A DNA stretch of 64,000 nt from Deinococcus deserti VCD115 (GTDB lineage Bacteria > Deinococcota > Deinococci > Deinococcales > Deinococcaceae). Both the position numbers and the translations under genes were made by a program. Positions 19,482 through 28,429 of this stretch are shown piece after piece. The notes under the pieces were generated by a model, which was not told the DNA's origin, ran no database searches, and saw nothing but the letters and a program-made list of their open reading frames with translations. Location of the stretch: positions 260,712 through 324,711 of the forward strand of contig NC_012527.1 in the NCBI RefSeq assembly GCF_000020685.1, written 5' to 3'. Every line of letters begins with the position of its first letter. Within the stretch, counting starts at the first letter, position 1.

Positions 19482-20101
19482 GCCGCCTGCTCACCGCCCT
19501 GACCCGGGACCATGTTCTTCCCCTCTTTACTCCGGATGACTTGCCAGTAGCCCGCCAACGCCTGAACGTGCTCCAGGCTGCTGGCCTGGAAGCGGTCGAG
19601 CTTACCGCCCGTAATCCAGCCGCCCAGACACATTTCACCAGCCTGAAAGGCGAGTTCCCGGAGCTGATGCTGGGTGCGGGCACCATTCTGGATGCCGGGA
19701 CGGCGCGGGCGTTCATCGCGCAGGGAGCCACGTTTATCGTGGGCCCCTGCCTGGTGCCGGAGGTCGCTGCCGTGTGCCGTGACGCGGATATTCCCTACCT
19801 GCCGGGAGCAGGAACGGTGCGTGAAGTGGTGGAGGCCCAGACTGCCGGGGCAAGTGTCGTGAAGCTGTTTCCAGGCGAGGTGCTGGGCCCGGCCTTCGTC
19901 CGGGCGTTGCGTGGCCCGCTGCCTGGCGCCAGGGTGCTTGTGACAGGAGGCGTGGCCCCGACGGTGGAGGGTGTCAGGGAATGGCTGAATGCCGGCGCGC
20001 TTGCCGTCGGGCTCGGGAGTGCACTGTTCCGTCTTCCCGACGACGAGTGGCCACTGCGCCTGAAGACGCTGCTTGCCTTTACCCGGGAGGTTTCCACATG
20101 A
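19478..20101 (+). CDS. KDPG / KHG aldolase, class I
   Basis: A 207-aa class I aldolase of the KDPG family, cleaving 2-keto-3-deoxy-6-phosphogluconate to pyruvate and glyceraldehyde 3-phosphate. The catalytic Glu is in VELTAR and the Schiff-base Lys in VVKLFPGE; GAGTI and VGPCLVPEV match the family. The retained Arg in TAR resembles true KDPG/4-hydroxy-2-oxoglutarate aldolases more than the second aldolase in this operon does. It starts with GTG inside the end of the kinase gene. Confidence 0.88.
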   Translation: MSRLLTALTRDHVLPLFTPDDLPVARQRLNVLQAAGLEAVELTARNPAAQTHFTSLKGEFPELMLGAGTILDAGTARAFIAQGATFIVGPCLVPEVAAVCRDADIPYLPGAGTVREVVEAQTAGASVVKLFPGEVLGPAFVRALRGPLPGARVLVTGGVAPTVEGVREWLNAGALAVGLGSALFRLPDDEWPLRLKTLLAFTREVST

Positions 20102-21036
20102 GCGAAGGCGGAGTCCTGACTTTTGGCGAGGCGCTGCTGAAACTTGCCCTGCCCCAGGCACACCGGATTGAAGACATGAGGGCCATTCGGGCCGAGTGCG
20201 GAGGTTCAGAACTGAACGTCGCGGCGGCCTTGCGCGCCCTGGGCCGTCCAGCAGCGTGGATCAGCGCGTTGCCGGACGGCCCGCTGGGTGACTGGGCACG
20301 CGCGCAGGTCCGCATGCTGGGCGTTCAGGATTTCAGTGTCGAACGTTCCGGACGCTTGGGGTCATTCTATCTGGAGGACCATCACCCGCCCCGTCCCAGC
20401 CGCGTCATCTATGACCGGCAGGGCACCGCGTTTCAGGCCCTGACTGCCGCTGACCTGAGCCCATCCTGGCTGACTGGCCAGGTGGCCTTTCACGTCAGCG
20501 GCATCAGTCTTGCGCTGGGACCGGGCCCACAGGAGCTCGCGCTGGCGCTGGTCACAGCCGCCCGCGAACGTAAAGTCCTGGTGTCCTTTGACGTGAACCA
20601 CCGGCGCAAGCTGCTGCCTGACGCGGCGGCTGTGCAGACGTACGGTCCCGCCGCGCGGCATGCCGACGTGATTTTCGTCGCGCAGCGAGACGCGGGTCTG
20701 CTGGGTGGGGTGTCCGACCTGCGGGCCCTCAACCCACGTGCCCTGCTCGTGGTCACCTGCGGTGCCCAGGGCAGCCAGGCCCACCTGCCGGGCGGCGAAA
20801 TTGTTCATCAGCCCGCCTTCGCGGCCGCCGGTCCTGGCCGGGTAGGACGGGGAGACGCCTTTGCCGGCGGCTTCCTGCATGCCTGGCTGGGACAAGCCAC
20901 ACCTGCTCAAGCGCTGCAGTTCGCCTCGGCGTGTGCGGCGCTGAAAACCACGCTTCCGGGTGATCAGCTGCACGTCAGTGACGGTGACCTGAAGGCGGTC
21001 CTGGCTGGCAGTGAAAGCGGCGAGCCGCTCCGATGA
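20098..21036 (+). CDS. PfkB family 2-keto-3-deoxy sugar-acid kinase
   Basis: A 312-aa ribokinase-fold kinase, probably making KDPG (or the galacto form) from 2-keto-3-deoxygluconate. The N-terminal GGSELNVAAALRALG sugar-site region and the mid VSFDVNHRRKLL segment are typical of KDG kinases. The C-terminal PfkB signature, normally DTxGAGD, is divergent here: it reads VGRGDAFAGGF, with the catalytic Asp253 kept but Arg replacing the usual Ala of the anion hole. That could alter ATP handling or specificity. The ATG overlaps the aldolase stop by 4 nt. Confidence 0.85.
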   Translation: MSEGGVLTFGEALLKLALPQAHRIEDMRAIRAECGGSELNVAAALRALGRPAAWISALPDGPLGDWARAQVRMLGVQDFSVERSGRLGSFYLEDHHPPRPSRVIYDRQGTAFQALTAADLSPSWLTGQVAFHVSGISLALGPGPQELALALVTAARERKVLVSFDVNHRRKLLPDAAAVQTYGPAARHADVIFVAQRDAGLLGGVSDLRALNPRALLVVTCGAQGSQAHLPGGEIVHQPAFAAAGPGRVGRGDAFAGGFLHAWLGQATPAQALQFASACAALKTTLPGDQLHVSDGDLKAVLAGSESGEPLR

Positions 21037-21067
21037 CGCCTTACGACCTCAAGGAAGGACAGATCCC

Positions 21068-22108
21068 ATGCAGATGACCATGCGCTGGTTCGGCCCGGCT
21101 GACCCGGTCCCCCTTTGGAAACTCCGGCAGGTCCCCAACCTGACCGGTATCGTGAGTGCCTTGCATGACGTGCCTCCCGGGGTGCCCTGGACGCGTCCGG
21201 ACGTTGCCGCCCTGCGTGCGCAGGTGGAATCCGCTGGACTGCAGCTGAGTGTCATCGAGAGCATTCCTGTCCACGAGGACATCAAACTCGGCAATGCGCA
21301 CCGCGACGGACGTATCCAGGCGTTTATCTCATGTCTGGAAGCGGTCGCCGCCGAGGGCATCCGGGTGGTCTGCTACAACTTCATGCCGGTGTTCGACTGG
21401 ACCCGCACAGATCTCGCCATGCGGCTGCCGGACGGCAGCACCACCCTCACGTTCCGCCAGGCGGACGTCGACGCCACACCAGGGGATGAGCCTCCTGCAC
21501 TTCCAGGTTGGGCAGAAGCTTACACGGTGCAGGAACTTCAGGCGCTGCGTGCGGCGTACACGGACATCGATGCCGCGAAGCTCAGGGCCAACCTGGCTTA
21601 CTTCCTGCAGGCCGTGGTCCCGGAAGCGGCGCGGCTGAACGTCAAACTTGCGATTCACCCGGATGACCCGCCCTGGCCAGTGCTGGGCCTGCCACGTGTG
21701 GTAAGCACGGCGGACGATCTGGAGTTCCTGCTGAACGCTGCGCCGGACGAGCACAACGGCCTGACGTTCTGTACCGGCTCGCTCGGCGCGTGGTCAGGCC
21801 ATGATCTTCCTGCCATGGTGGACCGCTTCGCAAACCGCATTCATTTTGTGCACGCGCGTAATGTGCGCCGGATCGCAGAGCGGGATTTTGACGAGGTGGC
21901 CCACATCAGCGCTCATGGAAACGTGCAGCTGGCCAAGACAGTGATGAAGCTCGCGCGCCTGCGCCCCGGAGTCCCGATTCGCCCGGACCATGGCCGGATG
22001 ATCTGGGGCGAAACCGGGCGGCCCGGCTACGGTCTGTACGACCGGGCACTGGGTGCAACGTACCTGCAGGGCCTGATTGACGCCGTGGAAGAAAGCGCGC
22101 ATGCCTGA
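21068..22108 (+). CDS. uxuA: Mannonate dehydratase
   Basis: A 346-aa UxuA-type dehydratase converting D-mannonate to 2-keto-3-deoxy-D-gluconate. Family hallmarks are MRWFGPADPVPL at the start, IESIPVHEDIKLG, the long segment VCYNFMPVFDWTRTDL, IHPDDPPWPVLGLPRVVS, and the metal-site region FVHARNV and RPDHGRMIWGE near the end. A clear ribosome site (AAGGAAGGA) precedes the ATG at 21068. Its product feeds the KDG kinase and KDPG aldolase upstream, completing a glucuronate/mannonate branch, although no uronate isomerase or reductase is present here. Confidence 0.93.
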   Translation: MQMTMRWFGPADPVPLWKLRQVPNLTGIVSALHDVPPGVPWTRPDVAALRAQVESAGLQLSVIESIPVHEDIKLGNAHRDGRIQAFISCLEAVAAEGIRVVCYNFMPVFDWTRTDLAMRLPDGSTTLTFRQADVDATPGDEPPALPGWAEAYTVQELQALRAAYTDIDAAKLRANLAYFLQAVVPEAARLNVKLAIHPDDPPWPVLGLPRVVSTADDLEFLLNAAPDEHNGLTFCTGSLGAWSGHDLPAMVDRFANRIHFVHARNVRRIAERDFDEVAHISAHGNVQLAKTVMKLARLRPGVPIRPDHGRMIWGETGRPGYGLYDRALGATYLQGLIDAVEESAHA

Positions 22109-22730
22109 GCTGTCCGAACTGCTTGGCCAGCACCGGTTGCTGGCCATCCTGCGCGGGGTGCCTGCTACGCACGCACCGCGTCTGGTGGAGACGTTGCACG
22201 AGGAAGGGATCAGGCTGTTCGAGGTGGCGCTCAGTGACGCGCATGGACTCGAAGCCCTCCGTGCTGTCCGGGCGGCTCTCGGACTGGAGCTGCCGTTGGG
22301 CGCCGGTACGGTGGTCACCTCTGAACTGGCTGCTCACGCTCAGGACGCGGGCGCAGATTTTCTGGTTACGCCGCATGTCGTGCCGGAGGTTGCGGCAGCG
22401 GCCCACGAGCGTGGGCTGGGATTGCTGATGGGCGCCCTGACGCCCACCGAAATCGCCCAGGCGCTTGCGCTTGGCAGCGCTGCCGTGAAGGTATTTCCCG
22501 CCGGCATCCTCGGTCCGGAGTACCTGCGGCAGCTGCGCGGCCCCTACCCGCAAGCTCCCCTGATCGCTGTGGGAGGCATACACGCGGGGAACGTCTCTTC
22601 CTACTTCGCCGCCGGAGCGAATGGAGCGGGTGTGGGCGGCGCCCTGACCCGAACAGACTGGACTGCACCGGACTGGGATGCGGTAAGACAGCAGGCACAG
22701 CATCTGGTGGCTGCCGGGAGGACCCTATGA
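22101..22730 (+). CDS. dgoA: 2-keto-3-deoxy-6-phosphogalactonate aldolase, DgoA-like
   Basis: A 209-aa class I aldolase. It has LLAILRG, the catalytic Glu in FEVALSD, LGAGTVV, the Lys in AVKVFPAG, and the terminal glycine-rich AVGGIHAGN. The residue after the catalytic strand is Asp rather than Arg, closer to the KDPGal aldolase (DgoA) type than to KDPG aldolase. Lying next to galactonate dehydratase, it most likely cleaves 2-keto-3-deoxy-6-phosphogalactonate. The ATG overlaps the uxuA stop by 8 nt. Confidence 0.8.
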   Translation: MPELSELLGQHRLLAILRGVPATHAPRLVETLHEEGIRLFEVALSDAHGLEALRAVRAALGLELPLGAGTVVTSELAAHAQDAGADFLVTPHVVPEVAAAAHERGLGLLMGALTPTEIAQALALGSAAVKVFPAGILGPEYLRQLRGPYPQAPLIAVGGIHAGNVSSYFAAGANGAGVGGALTRTDWTAPDWDAVRQQAQHLVAAGRTL

Positions 22731-23875
22731 AAATCACCCGTCTCGAGTCGTTTCTCGTACCGCCCCGGTGGCTGTTTCTCAAGATCGAAACGGATGAAGG
22801 CGTCAGCGGATGGGGCGAGCCGGTGGTGGAGGGGCGTGCGCACACCGTGCAGGCTGCCGTGAACGAGCTGGCCGATCTGATTGTCGGGCGGGATCCAGGA
22901 CGCATCGAGGACCTCTGGCAACTGATGCACCGGGGCGGCTTCTACCGCGGTGGGGCCGTGTTCATGAGCGCCATTGCCGGGATCGATCAGGCACTGTGGG
23001 ACATCAAGGGCAAGGTCTTTGGCGCGCCCGTACACAGCCTGTTGGGTGGACAGTGCCGTGACCGGATGCGGGTGTACTCCTGGATCGGAGGCGACCGGCC
23101 TTCCGATGTGGCTGCGGCAGCCCACGCCGCGATGAGCGCAGGGTTTACGGCGATCAAAATGAATGCCACCGAGGAAATGACGTACCTGGACGTCCATTCC
23201 AAGATCGACAGCGTGCTGAACCGGGTGCAGGCTGTACGCGACGCGACCACGCCGGACTTTGGCATCGCTGTGGACTTCCACGGTCGCCTTCACCTGCCGA
23301 TGGCGCGGGTGCTGGCCCGGGAACTTGACCCTATGCGCCTGATGTTTATCGAAGAGCCGGTGCTGAGTGAAAACATTGAAGCTCTGCGGGAGATCCGGCG
23401 TGTCACCACTACGCCTCTGGCGCTCGGCGAACGGCTGTACTCCCGGTGGGAATTCAAGGCAATGCTGCACGAGGGCCTGGTGGACGTGATTCAACCGGAC
23501 CTGTCGCACGCAGGAGGCATCACGGAGTGCCGCAAGATCGCGTCGATGGCCGAAGCCTATGACGTCGCTCTCGCCCCGCACTGCCCCCTGGGCCCGATTG
23601 CGCTGGCCGCCTGCCTTCAGGTGGACGCTGTGGCACACAATGCTGCGATTCAGGAGCAGAGCCTCGGGATTCATTACAACCAGGGCAGTGACCTGCTCGA
23701 TTACGTGAAAGACAAGAGCGTCTTCCAGTACGCGGACGGATACGTGGGTCTTCCCCAGGGTCCGGGGCTGGGGATAGAGGTGGATGAGGATTTCGTGCGC
23801 GCTCAGGCTGCCACGGAGCATCGCTGGCGCAATCCACTGTGGCGGCACGCGGACGGCAGTGTTGCAGAGTGGTAA
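22727..23875 (+). CDS. dgoD: D-galactonate dehydratase
   Basis: A 382-aa enolase-superfamily dehydratase of the mandelate racemase subgroup, the same length as E. coli DgoD. It resembles it closely from end to end: MKITRLESFLVPPRWLFLK, GFYRGG, SAIAGIDQALWDIKGK, FIEEPVL, QPDLSHAGGITECRKIA, LAPHCPLGPIALAA and the terminal RNPLWRHADGSVAEW. It removes water from D-galactonate to give 2-keto-3-deoxygalactonate. It is the last gene of the operon (ATGA overlap with the aldolase). The operon therefore contains one gluconate-type and one galactonate-type dehydratase/aldolase set. Confidence 0.95.
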   Translation: MKITRLESFLVPPRWLFLKIETDEGVSGWGEPVVEGRAHTVQAAVNELADLIVGRDPGRIEDLWQLMHRGGFYRGGAVFMSAIAGIDQALWDIKGKVFGAPVHSLLGGQCRDRMRVYSWIGGDRPSDVAAAAHAAMSAGFTAIKMNATEEMTYLDVHSKIDSVLNRVQAVRDATTPDFGIAVDFHGRLHLPMARVLARELDPMRLMFIEEPVLSENIEALREIRRVTTTPLALGERLYSRWEFKAMLHEGLVDVIQPDLSHAGGITECRKIASMAEAYDVALAPHCPLGPIALAACLQVDAVAHNAAIQEQSLGIHYNQGSDLLDYVKDKSVFQYADGYVGLPQGPGLGIEVDEDFVRAQAATEHRWRNPLWRHADGSVAEW

Positions 23876-24162
23876 GTCAGCCTCTTTTCTCGTGCTGAGC
23901 GTGCCGGCAACGCTTTGCCGAGACATGGCCCGGTCGCTGGGTTCCAGGACCTTCCATGTCGCCTGTACGCGTAGGGAGATCCCATATACGACCAGCGGTT
24001 GAGGCCAGCGGCATCCTTCAAGGCACTGCCACCTCAAGACAAGGGGAATAAAAGGGTCAGGCAGACCGCCCTGCGATCTGCCTGGTCTCGCGCGACGATC
24101 AGCTCCGGTTCATCATCGTTTGCTGGAGCCGGCCAACCGGCTGAACAACCCTCCTGGAGGCT

Positions 24163-24594
24163 TCACTTCGGGTTAGTGGTCATTTCCTGCGGCCGGAGTG
24201 TTTCAGCGAGGTCCACAAGAAGTTCCTGGGCACGCTCATAACCGGGCCTGAGGTAGACCATGGCAAAGGTCGTCCAGTCCTGCACCGCCCCAACTTCCTG
24301 ATCGTTCTCCCGAAGTTTCAGGTGCGGATACACGCCGTACTCGACGTAGCAGTCGTATCTGTCGGCGACCTCTTCCAGGCGCCTGGTGTTCTCGTCGGTC
24401 CAGCTCAGAACGTACGGCAGGGCAAAGCACGGCTTTCCGCAGCTGCCCCCCAGGCCGACGAGCGGGAAGCCCGCCACACTAGGGGTCTCGTCGCGGGTCC
24501 GGACACGTTCGAGAAACGCCTGACGGTCACGCGCGACATCACGGTTGGGCAGCTTCTGAGCAGCGATCCAGGGGCCTACAGTCAGTTTGGTCAT
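24163..24594 (-). CDS. Hypothetical protein in the copA operon (143 aa)
   Basis: A 143-residue protein of unknown family, encoded 46 nt downstream of copA on the same strand with its own ribosome site (AAAGGA). It has no signal peptide or membrane helix. The middle contains GLGGSCGKPCFALPY, two Cys spaced CxxxC that could bind metal or form a disulfide. A helix with WTDENTRRLEEVADRYDCYVEYG follows, and a C-terminal helix is PGYERAQELLVDLAETLR. Position suggests a copper-linked role such as binding or sensing; the sequence alone does not prove it. Confidence 0.65.
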   Translation of the reverse strand: MTKLTVGPWIAAQKLPNRDVARDRQAFLERVRTRDETPSVAGFPLVGLGGSCGKPCFALPYVLSWTDENTRRLEEVADRYDCYVEYGVYPHLKLRENDQEVGAVQDWTTFAMVYLRPGYERAQELLVDLAETLRPQEMTTNPK

Positions 24595-24640
24595 CAGATG
24601 TCCTTTCAGGAGAGGGGGCGTGCCCCGGCAGAGCCATTAT

Positions 24641-27148
24641 TCAGGCGTGGAGAGGAGAAGACGCAGGCGTGTGTGCGGGCACGTGGTCTGGCCGGACCGG
24701 CGGGCGGAAGCCGCGCAGGCGAAGCGCATTGGTCAGCACAAAGACACTGGAAAATCCCATTGCTGCGGCGGCCAGGACCGGACTGAGCAGCCAGCCGAAC
24801 GTAGGGTAGAGCACACCCGCCGCCACTGGTATCAGGATGACGTTGTACGCGAAGGCCCAGAACAGGTTCAGGCGGATATTGCGCAGGGTCGCCCGTGAAA
24901 GCGCGTAGGCGTTCGGTACACCACGCAGGTCGCCGCTCATGAGGATCACGTCGGCGGTCTCCACGGCTACGTCAGTACCGGTGCCGATTGCCAGACCAAC
25001 ATCGGCCTGGGCCAGGGCGGGCGCGTCGTTGATGCCGTCACCTACGAAGGCCACCTTGTGCCCCTGGGCCTGAAGGGCTTTCACCGCGTCGCTCTTGCCG
25101 CTGGGCAGCACTTCTGCAAGGACCTCGTCGATGCCCAGTTGCCGCGCGATGGCGTGGGCGGTGCGCCCGTTGTCGCCGGTGATCATCGCGACCTTCAGAC
25201 CCTGGCGGTGCAGTGCACGGACCGCTTCGAAGCTGCCTTCCTTGATCGGGTCTGCCACCGCAATGATGGCTGCAAGCTGCCCGTCGATGGCGGCGTACAT
25301 TGGGGACTTGCCTTCGTCACCCAGCTGATGAGCCTGCGCGGTAAAAGCTCCAGTGTCGAGGCCAAGCCGGGTCATGTACCGGTCGGCGCCGATCTGCACC
25401 AGGTGTCCTGCCACACGCGCTTCCAGACCAAATCCCGGTACGGCTTCAAAGTGGTCCGTTGTCAGAGGGGTAATTCCTTCACGCCTGGCCGCCTCGACAA
25501 TCGCCTGGGCGATGGGATGCTCACTTTGCGCCTCGGCGGCCGCGACAAGACCAAGGACCTGCTGGCGGTCAAATGCTGGGGTGGTCACCAGATCAGTGAG
25601 TTCAGGCCTGCCCCTGGTCAGCGTGCCTGTTTTATCGACGGCCACCACCTGAACACCCTGAAGACCTTCAAGCGCCGATCCGTTGCGGAACAGCACGCCC
25701 AGCTCCGCAGCCTTGCCGGTGCCGACCATGATGCTGGTGGGTGTTGCAAGGCCCATGGCGCAGGGACAGGCAATGATCAGTACCGCGACCGTGTTGACCA
25801 GCGCGAAGCTCAGGGCGGTCTGCCCACCAAAAATCATCCACAGCACGAAGGTCAGGGCTGCGATCCCCAGCACGACAGGTACGAAGACACTGACCACCTT
25901 ATCGGCCAGCCCCTGAATCGGAGGCTTGCTGCCCTGGGCCGTTTCGACCAGCTTGATGATCTGGGCCAGCGCGGTATCAGCACCGACCCTGGTGGCTTTG
26001 AACGTAAGGGCCCCATTCTGGTTGATGGTGCCGCCTACGACGCTTGAGCCAGCCTGTTTGTTCACAGGGACGGGCTCGCCGGTGATCATGCTCTCGTCGA
26101 CAAAGCTGTTGCCGCCCGTAACTTCACCGTCCACCGGGATTTTCTCGCCGGGGCGCACCGCCAGCAGATCGCCTATCAGGACTTCATCGGTGGGAACTTC
26201 GTGTTCCTGCCCCTGCCGGACAACACGGGCGGTTTTGGGCTGCAGGGAGAGCAGCTTCTTCATGGCTTCGCTGCTGCGTCCCTTGGCGATGGCCTCGAAG
26301 TATTTGCCCAGCAGAATCAGGGTGATGACAACAGCGCTGGCCTCGTAATACACGTGCGCGGTGCCTTCAGGGAAAATCTGAGGTGCGACGGTCACCAGCA
26401 GGCTGTAAAAGAACGCGGCGGAAGTACCGATCATGACCAGGCTGTTCATGTCAGGTGAACGGTGCGTCAGGCTTTTCCAGCCGAGACGGTAAAAGCGCAG
26501 ACCGGGACCGAACTGGACGGGAGCGGCGAGCGCCAGCATGATCCAGTTCAGCGTGCCCATGTCCACGTAACCCGTCAGCCACATATGAAAGGGCATATAC
26601 AGCATCGGCACCATAGCCAGCAGCAACAGCGGAACAGCGAAAACGGCGCTGAAGATGACGGCGCGGCGCAGTCCCTGAACTTCCCGTTCCCGGACTTCGC
26701 GTTCCTGGTCTGTGCGGTCTTTCCCAGCCTCGTTTTCGAGGATCTCGTAGCCGGACGCTCGCACGGCGGCCTTGAGCTGCCCGGGGCTGACGCTGGCCGG
26801 CAGGTACCGGATACTCGCCCGCTCGGTAGCAAGGTTGACGTTGGCTTCCAGCACTCCATCGACCTTTTTCAGAGTACGTTCGACGCGGCCGACACAGTTG
26901 GCGCAGGTCATGCCCTGCACGCCGAGTTCAAGCGTCCCCACCACAGGCTCGTAACCAATCGCCCTGACCTTGTCCATCAGCGCCTGGGGACTGGTTTTCT
27001 CGGGGTCATACGAGACGGTGGCGCGTTCGGTGGCCAGGTTGACGGTTGCCTGGTCGACACCCTCAACCTTGCTTAGTCCACGTTCGACGCGGCCGACACA
27101 ACTGGCGCAGGTCATGCCCTGCACGCCGAGTTCCACTGTTTTGGTCAT
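24641..27148 (-). CDS. copA: Copper-translocating P1B-type ATPase
   Basis: An 835-aa copper-exporting ATPase. Two N-terminal metal-binding domains carry GMTCASC (Cys14, Cys17) and GMTCANC (Cys82, Cys85). Eight membrane helices follow. The actuator domain has TGE (357-359), helix 6 the CPC copper motif (461-463), and the P-domain DKTGT (505-509) with Asp505 phosphorylated. SEHP and [10 protein letters not shown] complete the nucleotide and hinge sites. It pumps Cu(I) out of the cytoplasm. The start at 27148 has AGGAGAG just upstream and puts the first domain at the N-terminus. It is divergent from copZ-csoR and shares their control region. Confidence 0.97.
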   Translation of the reverse strand: MTKTVELGVQGMTCASCVGRVERGLSKVEGVDQATVNLATERATVSYDPEKTSPQALMDKVRAIGYEPVVGTLELGVQGMTCANCVGRVERTLKKVDGVLEANVNLATERASIRYLPASVSPGQLKAAVRASGYEILENEAGKDRTDQEREVREREVQGLRRAVIFSAVFAVPLLLLAMVPMLYMPFHMWLTGYVDMGTLNWIMLALAAPVQFGPGLRFYRLGWKSLTHRSPDMNSLVMIGTSAAFFYSLLVTVAPQIFPEGTAHVYYEASAVVITLILLGKYFEAIAKGRSSEAMKKLLSLQPKTARVVRQGQEHEVPTDEVLIGDLLAVRPGEKIPVDGEVTGGNSFVDESMITGEPVPVNKQAGSSVVGGTINQNGALTFKATRVGADTALAQIIKLVETAQGSKPPIQGLADKVVSVFVPVVLGIAALTFVLWMIFGGQTALSFALVNTVAVLIIACPCAMGLATPTSIMVGTGKAAELGVLFRNGSALEGLQGVQVVAVDKTGTLTRGRPELTDLVTTPAFDRQQVLGLVAAAEAQSEHPIAQAIVEAARREGITPLTTDHFEAVPGFGLEARVAGHLVQIGADRYMTRLGLDTGAFTAQAHQLGDEGKSPMYAAIDGQLAAIIAVADPIKEGSFEAVRALHRQGLKVAMITGDNGRTAHAIARQLGIDEVLAEVLPSGKSDAVKALQAQGHKVAFVGDGINDAPALAQADVGLAIGTGTDVAVETADVILMSGDLRGVPNAYALSRATLRNIRLNLFWAFAYNVILIPVAAGVLYPTFGWLLSPVLAAAAMGFSSVFVLTNALRLRGFRPPVRPDHVPAHTPASSPLHA

Positions 27149-27157
27149 GGTCTCTCC

Positions 27158-27176
27158 TATCCCCCTCCGGGGGGTA
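27158..27176. promoter_or_regulatory. Candidate CsoR operator before copA
   Basis: TATCCCCCTCCGGGGGGTA is a near-perfect palindrome of C- and G-runs flanked by TA, the typical build of CsoR sites. It lies between the copA -10 and start codon, so bound CsoR would block copA transcription. Confidence 0.65.
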
Positions 27177-27183
27177 CGGATCA

Positions 27184-27212
27184 AGCATACGCTGGATTCG
27201 GAGTATGAACAA
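27184..27212 (-). promoter_or_regulatory. Predicted copA promoter
   Basis: On the minus strand, TTGTTC (27212-27207) and TATGCT (27189-27184) are separated by 17 bp. The predicted transcription start falls at or just before the C/G-run operator. The -35/-10 match and placement support it; no experimental evidence is available here. Confidence 0.5.
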
Positions 27213-27255
27213 GGTTCTGTGACGACGCAGGGCTTCAAGCATGCGATCCTTCATC

Positions 27256-27284
27256 TTGACATCCCCCCCGCCTGGGTCTACCCT
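27256..27284 (+). promoter_or_regulatory. Predicted leaderless copZ promoter
   Basis: TTGACA (27256-27261), a 17-bp spacer and TACCCT (27279-27284), ending 6 nt before the copZ ATG. Transcription would begin at about the A of the start codon, giving a leaderless mRNA; no Shine-Dalgarno is present. The spacer contains a run of seven C and a GGG, so it may also be a half-conserved CsoR site. Confidence 0.55.
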
Positions 27285-27290
27285 GTTGAC

Positions 27291-27494
27291 ATGACAACTG
27301 AACTGATTGTGAGTGGGATGACCTGCGGACACTGCGAAACGGCCGTGAAAAATGCGCTCAAAGACGTTCCCGGCGTTCAGGACGTCCGCGTTGACCTGAA
27401 AGGTGGCACGGCTGCTGTAGAGGGCGACGTGGACGCCCAGGCCCTGATCGCGGCCGTCACTGAGGAAGGATACGGCGCGCAGGTCTGTCAGTAA
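27291..27494 (+). CDS. copZ: Copper chaperone, heavy-metal-associated domain
   Basis: A 67-aa single-domain copper chaperone with the beta-alpha-beta ferredoxin-like fold and the Cu(I) site GMTCGHC (Cys12, Cys15). It binds cytoplasmic Cu(I) and hands it to CopA or CsoR. The upstream frame stays open but has no signals, while a promoter with its -10 ending 6 nt before this ATG fixes the start. The csoR gene begins 1 nt after its stop, making a two-gene operon divergent from copA. Confidence 0.92.
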   Translation: MTTELIVSGMTCGHCETAVKNALKDVPGVQDVRVDLKGGTAAVEGDVDAQALIAAVTEEGYGAQVCQ

Positions 27495-27495
27495 C

Positions 27496-27823
<328 letters not shown>

Positions 27824-27838
27824 TTCAGGAACTACCGT

Positions 27839-27868
27839 GCAGGGACATGTCTTCGGAGGTGTCCCTGC
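27839..27868 (+). terminator. Hairpin after csoR
   Basis: A perfect 9-bp stem, GCAGGGACA / TGTCCCTGC, with a 12-nt loop, 20 nt after the csoR stop. There is no T-run. It probably ends the copZ-csoR transcript. Confidence 0.5.
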
Positions 27869-27960
27869 CGCATTTCTCTCAGCTTGACGCGGTTACACCC
27901 ACTGGCCCGAGGAGCCAGAGGCTGACCTACTCACTATCCAGATGTAGCTCAATGCCGTGC

Positions 27961-28236
27961 CGAACCTCAGGCTTTGACACAGCGTTAGCCCTGGCGGCGA
28001 GTGCAGCTCTGGGTATCGTGATGACTGCCCTGGCCACCATCTTTGCTCTGGTTCCTCTTGCCCTGGGGCTCTCCGAGAGCGCGGGCATTGTAGGACAGCC
28101 GCTGGCGATTACCGTTATTGGTGGGCTGACATCTTCCACCGTACTGACCCTGGCGGTCGTTCCAGCCCTCTATCTGGTGCTGCAGGGCAGACGGCAGGAA
28201 CGAATTCGCGAGCGCCGCACGAATCCTGCGTCCTGA
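27961..28236 (+). pseudogene. Remnant of an RND efflux pump (C-terminal fragment)
   Basis: About 90 residues matching only the last membrane helices of AcrB/CusA-type RND transporters: GIVMTALATIFALVPLALGL, then PLAITVIGGLTSSTVLTLAV and VPALYLVL. Full proteins exceed 1,000 residues, so this is a truncated leftover. The open frame extends upstream to 27847, but that part does not resemble an RND pump. It lies beside the copper genes and may be what remains of a metal-efflux locus. Confidence 0.7.
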
Positions 28237-28254
28237 GCCATAACCATAGTCAGA

Positions 28255-28291
28255 CACGAAGTGGCCTCCCTCGGAGGCCACCTCGTGTTTT
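28255..28291. terminator. Intrinsic terminator, possibly bidirectional
   Basis: A perfect stem GTGGCCTCC / GGAGGCCAC with a 3-nt loop (28261-28281), extended by CACGA / TCGTG outside, and followed by TTTTAT on the plus strand. It lies between the RND remnant and the convergent glycerate kinase gene. Confidence 0.75.
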
Positions 28292-28429
28292 ATCCCACTG
28301 CTTCCCTGCATCTGAAAGCGTGCGGAAAGGCTGCAATTGTGACGGTCCAGTCGCGACTATTCGTGGGGTGAATCCCTGAACTTCCAAGCAGAAAGCCTGC
28401 AGCAAAGACCCATACAAACCGTATCCGGA

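Noticed and set aside
22601..24037. 478-codon minus-strand frame
   Set aside because: It is antisense to dgoD, which matches its family from end to end.
25058..26047. 329-codon plus-strand frame
   Set aside because: It is antisense to copA.
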